NCBI GenBank assembly: GCA_019894885.1
Contig: JAGXNP010000005.1
Location: forward strand, 1-45,983
DNA length: 45,983 nucleotides
From: Promethearchaeota archaeon
GTDB lineage: Archaea > Asgardarchaeota > Lokiarchaeia > Sigyniarchaeales > SOKP01
Direction: 5' to 3'
A program made the position numbers and the translations under genes. Numbering within the stretch: position 1 is the stretch's first letter; each line of letters starts with the position of its first letter. Shown piece by piece: positions 19,102-28,681 of this stretch. A model generated the notes under the pieces. That model was not told the origin of the DNA and made no database searches. It was given only the letters and a program-made list of their open reading frames with translations.

Positions 19102-20694
19102 TCAGATTAAGCTTTCACCAACAACGCTGGGATGTGGTTTTTTTTCTAACATTTCTAGCAGAGTTGGGACTATGTCCGTTATTTTACAATATGAAACTTC
19201 TTTTTTTGGTATATTTTTTGAACCTCCAATAATAAGCGGAACAACCGTAGATTTTTTAAGACCAATATCATGTAAATACAAATTTTTGTTTTCTTTTTTT
19301 CCATGTTTAATATTATACGCAACATCACCGCAGGTGCTAACTATTATGTCTGCCCTCCTGGGATTTTTAAAGTTCCGCGAAAGCAGATCGGGGTATAATG
19401 GATAGTCAATATGAGAAGTAGCATCCAACCACTCATTTAAAGTGTGAAATTTATTGTCTAATAACTTGCTCGCAATCTCGTCGTTAATATAATTAAACAC
19501 ATCATCATCAACAGCTTCAGTAGAGTACTTAGTTTTAAATTCCTTACCATTTCCTGTATATTCTATAGAACTTTTTATAATTTTACCTGTGTTTTGATCT
19601 TTTCTTTTTAAGTGGATTTTTCCCTTTTTAGAGGTGTTCCCATCGTCACAATAATACATTAATCGGATACCATTAAGAGTAAATAGCTTTTCTAACACAT
19701 TAATTTGATTTGGACCATAATTCTCCATTTCTGAAATTGTTGGATGATTCCAATAGAGTTCATTCGCGTTGCTGTTAGACTTAAAATTGAAAAACCCTAC
19801 GCTATTAAATCCTCCCAAATTCATATTTCCTTTAATGTTCTTTCGCGGGTGATAATGTTTTAGACCATTTTCGTTAAAAAATCCCCCAAAATCCCCTAAA
19901 CTTTTTGCTTTATAGTTTCCATGGTCAGAGGAGATTGCAATAGCGGTTTCTTCTAAATAACCTAATTTTTCTAGTCCTTCGAGTAAGATTCCAAGTACTT
20001 TATCTATGTGAAACAAATTTAGCTTATACATCTCTGAATCAAAACCGTAAAGGTGCATCATTATATCTGAAGATACGAACAAGAGGTTAGAAGCAATTGG
20101 AGCTTCTTTAGTATCAAAAAATTTCTTCGGGTTTTCAAAAGTTTTTAGTAATTTCTTCACGGCAATTAAGTTAGCTTTCATAATGTACTTATTAATGTTA
20201 TGAGAATGTTTTATTAAGAGGTAATACAAGATTAATTTAGTTTTTCTCTCGGGGTAAAGATAACTAGCACCTCTACTAATAAATTGACTAATACTTGCTG
20301 TATTTCCTTCTCCAACCATTTCGAATAAAGTTTTACAGTTCTTACCCAAATCATCGTTTAATTTATAGATTTGAATTCTTTCGTCCGATCCAATTGAATT
20401 ATATGATCTTAAAAAAGGGGGAACCTCATTTCGTTCCATCCAATGAAAAGAGGGCACTCCGTGGCATAATTCCTCTAAGTAATTGCCTGTATATGTACCA
20501 GTCATCATTGACACTTGAGTCGGAAAGGTTAATGAAGGAAAATCTGTTATACAATTTTTTGAATAAATTCCCTCATTCATTAACCGTTTCAAATTAGGAA
20601 GGGACCCATCTTCGATGAGGTTGAAAAATTGATCAGATCTTATATCATCTATAATGCAAAAAATGACATTTTTAATCTGATTCATCAAATTCAT
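19102..20694 (-). CDS. Alkaline phosphatase superfamily protein (type I phosphodiesterase/nucleotide pyrophosphatase-like)
   Basis: VIFCIIDDIRSDQF...SLPNLKRLMNEGIYSKNCITDFPSLTFPTQVSMMTGTYTG...AIAISSDHGNY. Confidence 0.85.
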   Translation of the reverse strand: MNLMNQIKNVIFCIIDDIRSDQFFNLIEDGSLPNLKRLMNEGIYSKNCITDFPSLTFPTQVSMMTGTYTGNYLEELCHGVPSFHWMERNEVPPFLRSYNSIGSDERIQIYKLNDDLGKNCKTLFEMVGEGNTASISQFISRGASYLYPERKTKLILYYLLIKHSHNINKYIMKANLIAVKKLLKTFENPKKFFDTKEAPIASNLLFVSSDIMMHLYGFDSEMYKLNLFHIDKVLGILLEGLEKLGYLEETAIAISSDHGNYKAKSLGDFGGFFNENGLKHYHPRKNIKGNMNLGGFNSVGFFNFKSNSNANELYWNHPTISEMENYGPNQINVLEKLFTLNGIRLMYYCDDGNTSKKGKIHLKRKDQNTGKIIKSSIEYTGNGKEFKTKYSTEAVDDDVFNYINDEIASKLLDNKFHTLNEWLDATSHIDYPLYPDLLSRNFKNPRRADIIVSTCGDVAYNIKHGKKENKNLYLHDIGLKKSTVVPLIIGGSKNIPKKEVSYCKITDIVPTLLEMLEKKPHPSVVGESLI

Positions 20695-20783
20695 AAAACT
20701 AAAACTTAGGAATGAAATTAAGTTTTACCAAAAATATGGTGCTTTCTCAAAAGTTTTAATAAACACACCACACAAAATTGTTT

Positions 20784-21168
20784 ATGACTTCAGATATTAA
20801 GTATAGAAAGAGATATACTTACATTTTTGTCTTTTTCTATCTTTGTGAAGGCTTTTCTCAGGGAATACCTAAAATGCACTAACCGTTGTTAACCAAACGG
20901 TACGCGGTGACTTAGTTAAAAATTACTATCCAAACCTTAAAAGCACATATTTTGCTATTTTAGTTTCACTATCAAACTTGGGTCAAAATAGGGTACAATT
21001 ATCGGTGCAGGTCTTTTTGCTCTTTTTGTACTATTTACTACCGAATTTTATTTAATATTTTTCTTTGTTTCCGTTTTCTGTGCTGTGAGTTTGTTAATAG
21101 GTTTCTTAATTTTTAGGAAAATTGATCCCATTGATTATGAATTAAGTAATGCTTCGAGTGAAAACTAA
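20784..21168 (+). pseudogene. Decayed MFS transporter remnant (N- and C-terminal pieces, interior deleted, frameshifted)
   Basis: MTSDIKYRKRYTYIFVFFYLCEGFSQGIP resembles an MFS N-terminus but stops at once; later STYFAILVSLSNLGQN (one frame) joins GTIIGAGLFALFVLFTTEFYLIFFFVSVFCAVSLLIGFLIFRKIDPIDYE (next frame), resembling the MFS C-terminal helices. Confidence 0.65.
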
Positions 21169-21231
21169 AATACATCAATTTTCTTTTTTTTTTTTAATTA
21201 GTAATATAAGAGAGAAAAAATAAAAAAATAA

Positions 21232-21331
21232 GCCTCCGACGGGATTTGAACCCGCGACCTGCAGATTACAAGTCTCAGCAATTAATAGGGGATAATTAAA
21301 TTCTGCTGCTATACCGCTAAGCCACGGAGGC
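21232..21331 (-). tRNA. tRNA-Thr(UGU) with an approximately 29-nt non-canonical intron in the anticodon stem/loop
   Basis: Reverse strand GCCTCCG TG GCTTAGCGGTATAGC A GCAGA [ATTTAATTATCCCCTATTAATTGCTGAGA] CTTGTAA TCTGC AGGTC GCGGGTTCAAATCCCGT CGGAGGC; acceptor, anticodon and T stems pair; no encoded CCA. Confidence 0.9.
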
Positions 21332-21600
21332 TTAAATGTTATATATAAAAATAATATTACTAGAATTTTTAATTTTTTGGATTTATCTAGCTATTTAAGT
21401 CCATTATTTCAATTTGAAACAAATTATTTCTTCCTTCTATCTTTTAGTGCTTCCTCTCTTGTGAGCCCAATAAATAAATTCTTAATTTTATGGTTTTAGA
21501 CGCACTTAAAATTCAATACAAATAATTATATGTTAACTTTACTTTTTCTTTATTTATATACTATTTATTCTGTATTATCGAAAAGGAGAGTTAATTCACT

Positions 21601-21948
21601 TTGTTTACTAAAGAAGATGTAGAGATTTTAGCGTATCAACGCTATACGTCGGGAGAAGATTACGATAAATCAGTCTGGTACTTAGCTGAGCTTTTAGTTA
21701 AGATCTTGAAAAATGTGAAGAATGGAGACGATATAAAACCATTTGAAACAGATAATTTGGTCTTATTACTAAATGAAAATGTTAATGGGGAACTTATAGA
21801 ACCGACTAAAGACGAAATTAAAGAAATAGCTGAAATTATTTACTACCAACATCCAGAAAAGAGTAAACTTCACTTTTTTGTTGCAGAAAAGCAATTACTT
21901 CTTAATGAAATAAAAAAGGTTATTAAAGAAAATAGAAAAGACCAGTAA
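21601..21948 (+). CDS. Hypothetical protein (115 aa)
   Basis: TTG-start ORF preceded by AAAGGAGAG; soluble charged protein. Confidence 0.65.
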   Translation: MFTKEDVEILAYQRYTSGEDYDKSVWYLAELLVKILKNVKNGDDIKPFETDNLVLLLNENVNGELIEPTKDEIKEIAEIIYYQHPEKSKLHFFVAEKQLLLNEIKKVIKENRKDQ

Positions 21949-21955
21949 TTTTTAC

Positions 21956-22180
21956 TTATTGTGTTACGGCCGTTATTGTACAATCCTTGACTTTTAATGT
22001 TGGTGTAAATGTAGGCGTTAGTACTTCCCACCAATAAATTTGTTTAACATCTTTACCAATTGCAGAAATGTTCGTACAAATTCTTAATAGATTATCAGAT
22101 AAGCGAAGTCTTCTAACTGTTTTTTTAATTTCTCCATTCTCCATTATTAAAATCCCACTATCTCTAATACTTTTGATACA
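21956..22180 (-). pseudogene. C-terminal remnant of a TldD/PmbA-family metalloprotease
   Basis: CIKSIRDSGILIMENGEIKKTVRRLRLSDNLLRICTNISAIGKDVKQIYWWEVLTPTFTPTLKVKDCTITAVTQ matches the family C-terminal pattern (NGEI...lRisdNLL..l.nI.avGkd......P.l.v.d); a stop lies immediately upstream and no catalytic region is present. Confidence 0.6.
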
Positions 22181-22395
22181 TCATATGATATTTATTTTAA
22201 TAATATTAGTTTTTTTAACGATAAAATCTAACAAATTAAGAGAACTTTAGAGTTTCTTAAAAAAAAATGGAAATAAACCTAATCTGTCTCCTATATTAAA
22301 TTATTTTAATCACTAAATATATTAAACTCAGAATAGTTGAGATTAAAACCTCAAAAATAATAATATTAAATAGAAAGTAATTTGTATTACTAAAT

Positions 22396-25300
22396 TTGGT
22401 AAGTAAATTGCCTAGTCCAAAAAAAACCAAGAAAAAAACTCCTATTGATGAAAAGCAAAGCTCTCTTTTTTCATTCGTAGAAAAAAAAGAAACTGAGAAG
22501 GAAGAAGAAAGCAGTAGGATATTAAAAGAAGAAATACAGGAAACAAAAGAACAATTAAAAACCCAAGTACCCCCTAAACCAAAAGAAATGAATGAAAACA
22601 TTAAAGTAAAAGAAGAACCGGCGTTAAAAAGAGTTCTAAAGAAGGTTTATTTCAAGAGTAATGGTATACCCTTTGGCTTAAAAGAGGATGGTATACAACT
22701 GCAAAATATTAAAAGAGAATCTGTAAGTTCGAAATATATCCGTTATCTAATTGAAAAGGGAGAAATAGTAGAAGATTTGGAGAGAGGTTTGCTTTTAGAT
22801 GTAGATTATGATGGTGGATTAAATAAAGCTTATTGTAAATTTTACGATTTGGACACCAACGATATAAAAATATGGATTGATACAACCGACCACGAGCCTT
22901 ATTGTTTGAGTAAAGAACCAATTTCAATACTTGAACAGCTAACTTATGAAGATCAAGGGGGGAAGGTAAATAAACTTGTAGATTACGAGGGTTTTAAACG
23001 ATTCGAAGAAATTAAAAAGTTTGATTTGCTTAGTGATAAAGAAATACCTATGACTAGGATATTTGGAAAAACACCCATAGATATAGGTGGATCGGGGCTC
23101 AATATTAAAAATATCTTAGCTAAAAACGAGAAAAAAGCGTGGGAAGCGGATATTCGATACCATTTAAATTACATATTAGATCGACAGTTAATCCCGGGAC
23201 TCATTTACAGAATAAATACTGGTAAACTTAAAAAAATTGATTTTAAAGAAAGTTCTGAAGAAACTAAAATGTTAACAAACGAACTGAGAGCCCTGTTTAA
23301 AGATGAAAAGCCAGAAATGCAAGAATTTTCTGAGAAGTTCATAGATATTTTCCTAACACCAATTCCTGAGGTGAAACGTTTAGCGATGGATATCGAAGTA
23401 AAAATAGGAGAACACGATTATAGTATTCCCGATGCTCGCCTTGCAAAACAAGAAATTATTTCCATATCATTTGTAGCTTCAGACGGTTTAAAATTGGTGT
23501 ATATTTTAGAGCGCGAAGAATTCAATTTTGATAAACTCCATGCAGAATTCCCTGATGACGCCAAACTCTACTTCTTTAAATCTGAAAAGGAATTATTAAT
23601 TGAATCCTTTAGAATTATATGGGAATACCCTGTGATTATTACGTTTAATGGAGACAATTTTGATTTAAATTATATGTTTCACAGAGCAGAAAGATTGAAA
23701 ATAGACAAAGATTTGAATCCAATACATGTAAAAAGGGGTTTTGGAATAATGGCGAAGTCAGAATGCGATTTAAGGAAAGGAATCCATATAGATATTTTTA
23801 ACTTCTTCTTTAATCGAAGTATTTCAGGATACGCCTTTGGTGGATCCTATCAAAATGCTTCCTTAAACGCTATCAGCGAATCGTTATTAGGTGAAAAAAA
23901 ATACGAACACGAAGAGGACATCCACGATATGGAATACGATGTTCTTTCTTGGTATAATCTTAAAGATTCAATATTAACCTTAGAATTAACAAAATTCAAT
24001 AATTCATTAGTGTGGAATTTGATCGTTCTGCTATGTAGGATAACAAAGTTACCGATTCACGATATGATACGAAGGCAAATCTCGACATGGATACAAAACA
24101 TTTTTTACTTCGAACATCGTAGAAAGGATTTTCTCATTCCAAGAAAATCAGAAATAAAAGATGCTAAAAAAGGAGGTAAAGTATCATTTAAATTTGATGG
24201 CCAAAAAGTTTTAGGATCCACTAGTATAACTACAATTCCTGAAAGTAATTTTGATGGTCAAAAGTTTTTAGGGGCTTACGTTATTCCCCCCATTCCTGGA
24301 ATTCATTTTAATGTAGTTGTTATGGATTTCTCATCTCTTTATCCATCCATCATAAAGGAGCATAATTTATCATACGAAACTGTTCTGTGTCCTCACAAAG
24401 ATGACGAAAGTAACCTTATAGATGGAACTCCTTATCATATCTGTACTCATAAAATGGGAATCTTTGCTTATGTGGTTGGTTTTTTCCGGGATACGAGAGT
24501 AAAATACTTTAAACCGAAATCTAACGATAATACTCTAACTCAAAAACAGAGAAACTATTATAATACCATCCAACAAGCGCTTAAAGTGTTCATTAACGCA
24601 AGTTATGGTGTTTTCGGAAGCCTTAATTTCCCACTTTTCTGTTTACCTGTCGCAGAAAGTACAACAGGAATTGGTCAATACTCTATAAAACAAACGATAA
24701 AGAAAGCAGAAGAACTTGGAGTCAAAGTACTTTATGGTGATACTGATTCAGTCTTCCTGTTGAGCCCATCAAAAAAGCAAATAAAGGAAATTTCTGATTG
24801 GAGTAAAAAAGAACTTGATTTAGATTTAGAAGCAGAAAAGACATATCAATTCTTAGCTCTTTCACAGAGAAAGAAAAATTACATTGGGATATATCAAGAT
24901 ACTAAATTTGTTGATATTAAAGGGCTTGTAGTAAAAAAGAAAAACACGCCAGATTTTATTAAAAAAGTATTCAGTCAACTTATAGAAATTCTTAAAGAAA
25001 TCACTAACGACGAAGAATTTAAATTAGCGAAGAAGAGAATTATCGAAATTGTTAAAAGTAACTTAAAGAAAATAGGGCAAGACGACACATTCACATTAGA
25101 AGATTACGCTATAAATATCGGCCTGCAAAAAAACCTCAAAGACTATGTAAAAACCATTCCTCAACATGTTAGAGCCGCTAATGCATACATAAAGATAGAA
25201 ATCAACAAGGCACGAGCTAATAACGCTAGTGATGATGAAATTGATGCAATAAAAAGGAGTTATCAAAAAGGAGATGCTGTTAAATTTATTAAAAGTAAAG

Positions 25301-25461
25301 GACCCCTTGGAGCAAAAGTTATTGAAATGGCAAAACTTCAAGATATCGATTCTTCGAAGTATCGCGACCTTTTAAAATCCGCTTTAGAGCAAGTTTTAGA
25401 CGCACTTGGTATGTCATTCGAAGAAGTACAAGGGATTAAAAAGATGGATTCTTTTTTTTAA
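22396..25461 (+). CDS. polB: Family B DNA polymerase
   Basis: 3'-5' exonuclease motifs MDIEV, FNGDNFDLNY, YNLKDS; polymerase motifs DFSSLYPSII, KVFINASYGVFG, YGDTDS. Confidence 0.97.
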   Translation: MVSKLPSPKKTKKKTPIDEKQSSLFSFVEKKETEKEEESSRILKEEIQETKEQLKTQVPPKPKEMNENIKVKEEPALKRVLKKVYFKSNGIPFGLKEDGIQLQNIKRESVSSKYIRYLIEKGEIVEDLERGLLLDVDYDGGLNKAYCKFYDLDTNDIKIWIDTTDHEPYCLSKEPISILEQLTYEDQGGKVNKLVDYEGFKRFEEIKKFDLLSDKEIPMTRIFGKTPIDIGGSGLNIKNILAKNEKKAWEADIRYHLNYILDRQLIPGLIYRINTGKLKKIDFKESSEETKMLTNELRALFKDEKPEMQEFSEKFIDIFLTPIPEVKRLAMDIEVKIGEHDYSIPDARLAKQEIISISFVASDGLKLVYILEREEFNFDKLHAEFPDDAKLYFFKSEKELLIESFRIIWEYPVIITFNGDNFDLNYMFHRAERLKIDKDLNPIHVKRGFGIMAKSECDLRKGIHIDIFNFFFNRSISGYAFGGSYQNASLNAISESLLGEKKYEHEEDIHDMEYDVLSWYNLKDSILTLELTKFNNSLVWNLIVLLCRITKLPIHDMIRRQISTWIQNIFYFEHRRKDFLIPRKSEIKDAKKGGKVSFKFDGQKVLGSTSITTIPESNFDGQKFLGAYVIPPIPGIHFNVVVMDFSSLYPSIIKEHNLSYETVLCPHKDDESNLIDGTPYHICTHKMGIFAYVVGFFRDTRVKYFKPKSNDNTLTQKQRNYYNTIQQALKVFINASYGVFGSLNFPLFCLPVAESTTGIGQYSIKQTIKKAEELGVKVLYGDTDSVFLLSPSKKQIKEISDWSKKELDLDLEAEKTYQFLALSQRKKNYIGIYQDTKFVDIKGLVVKKKNTPDFIKKVFSQLIEILKEITNDEEFKLAKKRIIEIVKSNLKKIGQDDTFTLEDYAINIGLQKNLKDYVKTIPQHVRAANAYIKIEINKARANNASDDEIDAIKRSYQKGDAVKFIKSKGPLGAKVIEMAKLQDIDSSKYRDLLKSALEQVLDALGMSFEEVQGIKKMDSFF

Positions 25462-25484
25462 AATAATTAATTTCTAGGTAATTT

Positions 25485-26780
25485 CTACTTAATATCTTTT
25501 AAATCAACTCCTTTCGTTTCCTTTACAAATAGGAATCCTAAAGGAATTATCAAAAAATTTCCTAAGACAAAAATTATAAATGTCAAACCTAGACCGATTT
25601 CTAGTACGATAAAACTACTCATTAGCAATCCAGTGGTAATACCTACAGCTCCAATTAGGCTTCTAACCCCCATTCCCGTCCCTCTTCTATCGGTAGGCAT
25701 TAATTCTAACGCAATAATTCTAATAATCCCCCATAATCCCCAATAAGAGATGTGACTTATAGCATAACCAAATAGTACTATTAGAAACGCATTTGTTGAA
25801 CTGTATGCCCCCCAAACCCACACAATCACTGAAAAAGGTAATAATAATGACCAGAAACATAGTAATGGTTTTCTTCCAATTCGATCGGCTAGCAATCCAT
25901 TAGTTAAATACGCGATCATAACTGTAAAAATCGTTAAAAAAAACAAAATATTTATTTGTGATTGGGGTATCGTCCCAACATCCGCAATGTACTTCTCAAA
26001 TAAACCTATAAACAAATTCGAAAATCCAAACAAGAAAGATATTATTAATAAAAATATAAATGGTTTCTTGTTATCTATTTGAAAAACTGATTTAATATCT
26101 CCAATGAAAGAGCGAGAATCTCTCTCAGTAGTACCTTTCATGGATTGAAATTCGGTTGTCTCTTTGAGAGTAAAATAAATCACGATGCTTAAAGGAATTC
26201 CAAAAATCATAGGGAAAAATGTCATCCCCCTCCAATTTGGATTTACATCTGTTATAAAAACAAAACGAAAGATTACCATTATAATAGCTCCCAATAATCC
26301 CGCCATTAATATAATGTTTGTATTCAAGGCTCGTTTATTTTGTTTTGATTCTTCATTTGCATAAATTAACCAAATGTCACTCATGAAGAAAAAATACAAG
26401 AAAAATTGAAAAGCGACATACATTACATAACTAACGGATAAAAATATTCCTAATGAAGCAATGCTCATTCCAAGGATTGTAATTACCAACATTCGCTTTC
26501 TTCCAATTTTATCAACTAAATATTGGTTGAAAAACAAAAAGTACATCCCAATTGAAATGATACTTCCTGCTAAAGTTACAATAGAGCTGGTTATATCATC
26601 TGGCACTCCAGGAAAAAATTCACCAACTATTAAAGAAGGAATTGAACCCGGGTAAAGAGTACTATAAGTATCAAGAATTTGAACAAGCATTAATACAAAA
26701 ATAAGATATCTGAAGTAAGATTTTGATCTCATTGATTTATTTTTATCATTATTTTTACTTTCCGTCATATTTATATTCAA
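25485..26780 (-). CDS. MFS transporter (sugar-transporter-like)
   Basis: Twelve-helix-type hydrophobicity with VDKIGRKRM and ADRIGRKPLL loops and ELMPTDRRGTG. Confidence 0.9.
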   Translation of the reverse strand: MNINMTESKNNDKNKSMRSKSYFRYLIFVLMLVQILDTYSTLYPGSIPSLIVGEFFPGVPDDITSSIVTLAGSIISIGMYFLFFNQYLVDKIGRKRMLVITILGMSIASLGIFLSVSYVMYVAFQFFLYFFFMSDIWLIYANEESKQNKRALNTNIILMAGLLGAIIMVIFRFVFITDVNPNWRGMTFFPMIFGIPLSIVIYFTLKETTEFQSMKGTTERDSRSFIGDIKSVFQIDNKKPFIFLLIISFLFGFSNLFIGLFEKYIADVGTIPQSQINILFFLTIFTVMIAYLTNGLLADRIGRKPLLCFWSLLLPFSVIVWVWGAYSSTNAFLIVLFGYAISHISYWGLWGIIRIIALELMPTDRRGTGMGVRSLIGAVGITTGLLMSSFIVLEIGLGLTFIIFVLGNFLIIPLGFLFVKETKGVDLKDIK

Positions 26781-26889
26781 CTTTAATCGTTTATGATATT
26801 TTTTCGATTCTAATTTATTATAATTTAAAAATAATGTTAAACTTCAATCTTAATAAAGATTTAGGAACAATAGATTCTACCAAATGATG

Positions 26890-27974
26890 TTAAAGAACTA
26901 TATAGAATAAAGTCATAGTTAAACTACAAAAAATTGGATTTAAGATATTATCATCGATTTTTAGACTTAATAAATCAATTATCAAAAATACGATTGCTCC
27001 GCTTAACGATATTATAATCATCTTGGAGGAGGTAACATGTGGCTCAAACAACCATAATGAAAACAAACTGACTCCAAATGATGCAAGAAACCCTGAAATA
27101 TATCCAATTATAGTCTTACTGCTATTTTTAGGGAAGTGGTACTTGCCAAAACCGACTCCCATAATAGAAGCAACCCCATCACCAATACTTGTAATTAAAG
27201 CAGCGGCAGTAAAGATCCCAAATGGTAAAAAAAGAGCATTGGAACTAGTGATAGGACTAAGACCGTATTTTTTGTAAATTCGTAGTTTTCGTTCCTTTTT
27301 AGTGTTTTAATTAGCAAATTCGAAAGACAGTCAGGCAAAAGACTATAAATATTCGATTTTTCAAAAATAAAAGATAATCGTATGAAATCCAATGCTGCGA
27401 ACAAAACTACTCCCGTATAGCCTATTGTTAAGATTAAAAACATCCCATACTCATACCCCGAAACTCCATATACTTGATCTGCGTTCCACAAGCCCTCCCA
27501 TATATTTATCGCGAAAATTCGTAAGATAATTATAACCAGCCCTGGAAGTAAATGAAAGATTTTTCTGTGAAAATCAGTTCTTAAAGAGTAAGACTTGTTG
27601 TTAATTTGATTCACGTTCATATAATCATACTTTTCAAGAAATTTTATAATTGTACGGTTTTCCCTAAGCTCAGGTTTATCTTTTAAGACCACTTTAGACT
27701 GATACACCAGAATAAGGAATACTAATAACGGTGCGAAAATACAAATGATACTCATAGAGAAAGACTGATGAAATCTTACAGATTCATTATCCAAGGGATA
27801 AAAATAGGGATATAAAACTCCTGATATTATCCATAATAAAAAAATTATAAACGAATTGATGAAAATATGGTTCTTTGGGAACTCCTTTTTCAATTTAATT
27901 GCAAAAAATAACTGACCAAATCCTATCGCAATAAATAATATCGTAATAGGTAAAGTAATTAAATTGAAAACCAT
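26890..27974 (-). CDS. Phytol/dolichol kinase-like (SEC59/DGK1-type) membrane protein, split by a frameshift at a T7 run
   Basis: ORFs 27195..27974 (…FHRKIFHLLPGLV…) and 26890..27162 join as …VLVLSLVPMLF / LPFGIFTAAALITSIGDGVASIMGVGFGKYHFPKNSSKTIIGYISGF…; the GDGxAS…GKxxFPxNSSKTxxG motif is family-typical. The frames switch at A7 (27227-27233, plus strand). Confidence 0.8.
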
Positions 27975-28024
27975 ATTCTAATTAAATTTCAATATAAAAA
28001 ATAATTTGTGAAATTGTAAAAAGC

Positions 28025-28297
28025 TTAATTTTTTATCTCGACAAACATTAAGGCCATATTTTTAGGGAATAATCCCACTCTATCACCATCTCTAACTTCC
28101 TTACCGATTCCACAGTATTTGCCGTTTACAAAAATGTGACTAAGTTCATTTTCATTAATTCCGTACTTCTCAAGGATATCATATATATAATGAACGCTAT
28201 TATCTTCAATACTATAGGTAGCAGGGAGCCCCTTTTCAAAGTTAAGCTCCTTTAGATGCTCTCTTAATCTTCCATATAACTTAATTAGTAATGGCAT
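28025..28297 (-). CDS. MoaD/ThiS-like beta-grasp protein lacking a C-terminal GG
   Basis: IKLYGRLREHL...IYDILEKYGINENELSHIFVNGKYCGIGKEVRDGDRVGLFPKNM is the ubiquitin-like sulfur-carrier pattern; the C-terminus ends ALMFVEIKN. Confidence 0.75.
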   Translation of the reverse strand: MPLLIKLYGRLREHLKELNFEKGLPATYSIEDNSVHYIYDILEKYGINENELSHIFVNGKYCGIGKEVRDGDRVGLFPKNMALMFVEIKN

Positions 28298-28393
28298 CTC
28301 TAAAACACACTCACTACATCAACAAGAAAAATAAAAATATTGGGTTTATTTAATATTAAAAGAAAATAATAAAATATAATTATAAAATAGGAT

Positions 28394-28681
28394 TTAGAGA
28401 CCAAATAATAAGACTCCATCTAAAAATTCGTGAACTTTTTTCAAATTTTCTTCGCCGAGAGTTTTGTCCACTTGGATTTTTACATCCAAAATTGTGCTCA
28501 TAGCTTGGACTACTGCGTTCTGAATCGTACTGTTAAACTGCGACTTTTTTTGATTCTTCTCTTTAAAATATTCAACGCGATCTATCATTGCGTTTTGATA
28601 TTCTTCAGCGGTGGATGTTTTGAGTTCTACGAGTTTCCGTAACTTCAAACCGTCTTTGGTTTCGATTACTTCATCCACCAT
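28394..28681 (-). CDS. Small hypothetical protein (95 aa) directly downstream of the radical SAM gene
   Basis: Start lies immediately after the radical SAM ORF end; operon-like. Confidence 0.75.
   Translation of the reverse strand: MVDEVIETKDGLKLRKLVELKTSTAEEYQNAMIDRVEYFKEKNQKKSQFNSTIQNAVVQAMSTILDVKIQVDKTLGEENLKKVHEFLDGVLLFGL

Noticed and set aside
20295-20597. 100-aa plus-strand ORF
   Set aside because: Antisense to the alkaline-phosphatase-superfamily gene; no recognisable features.
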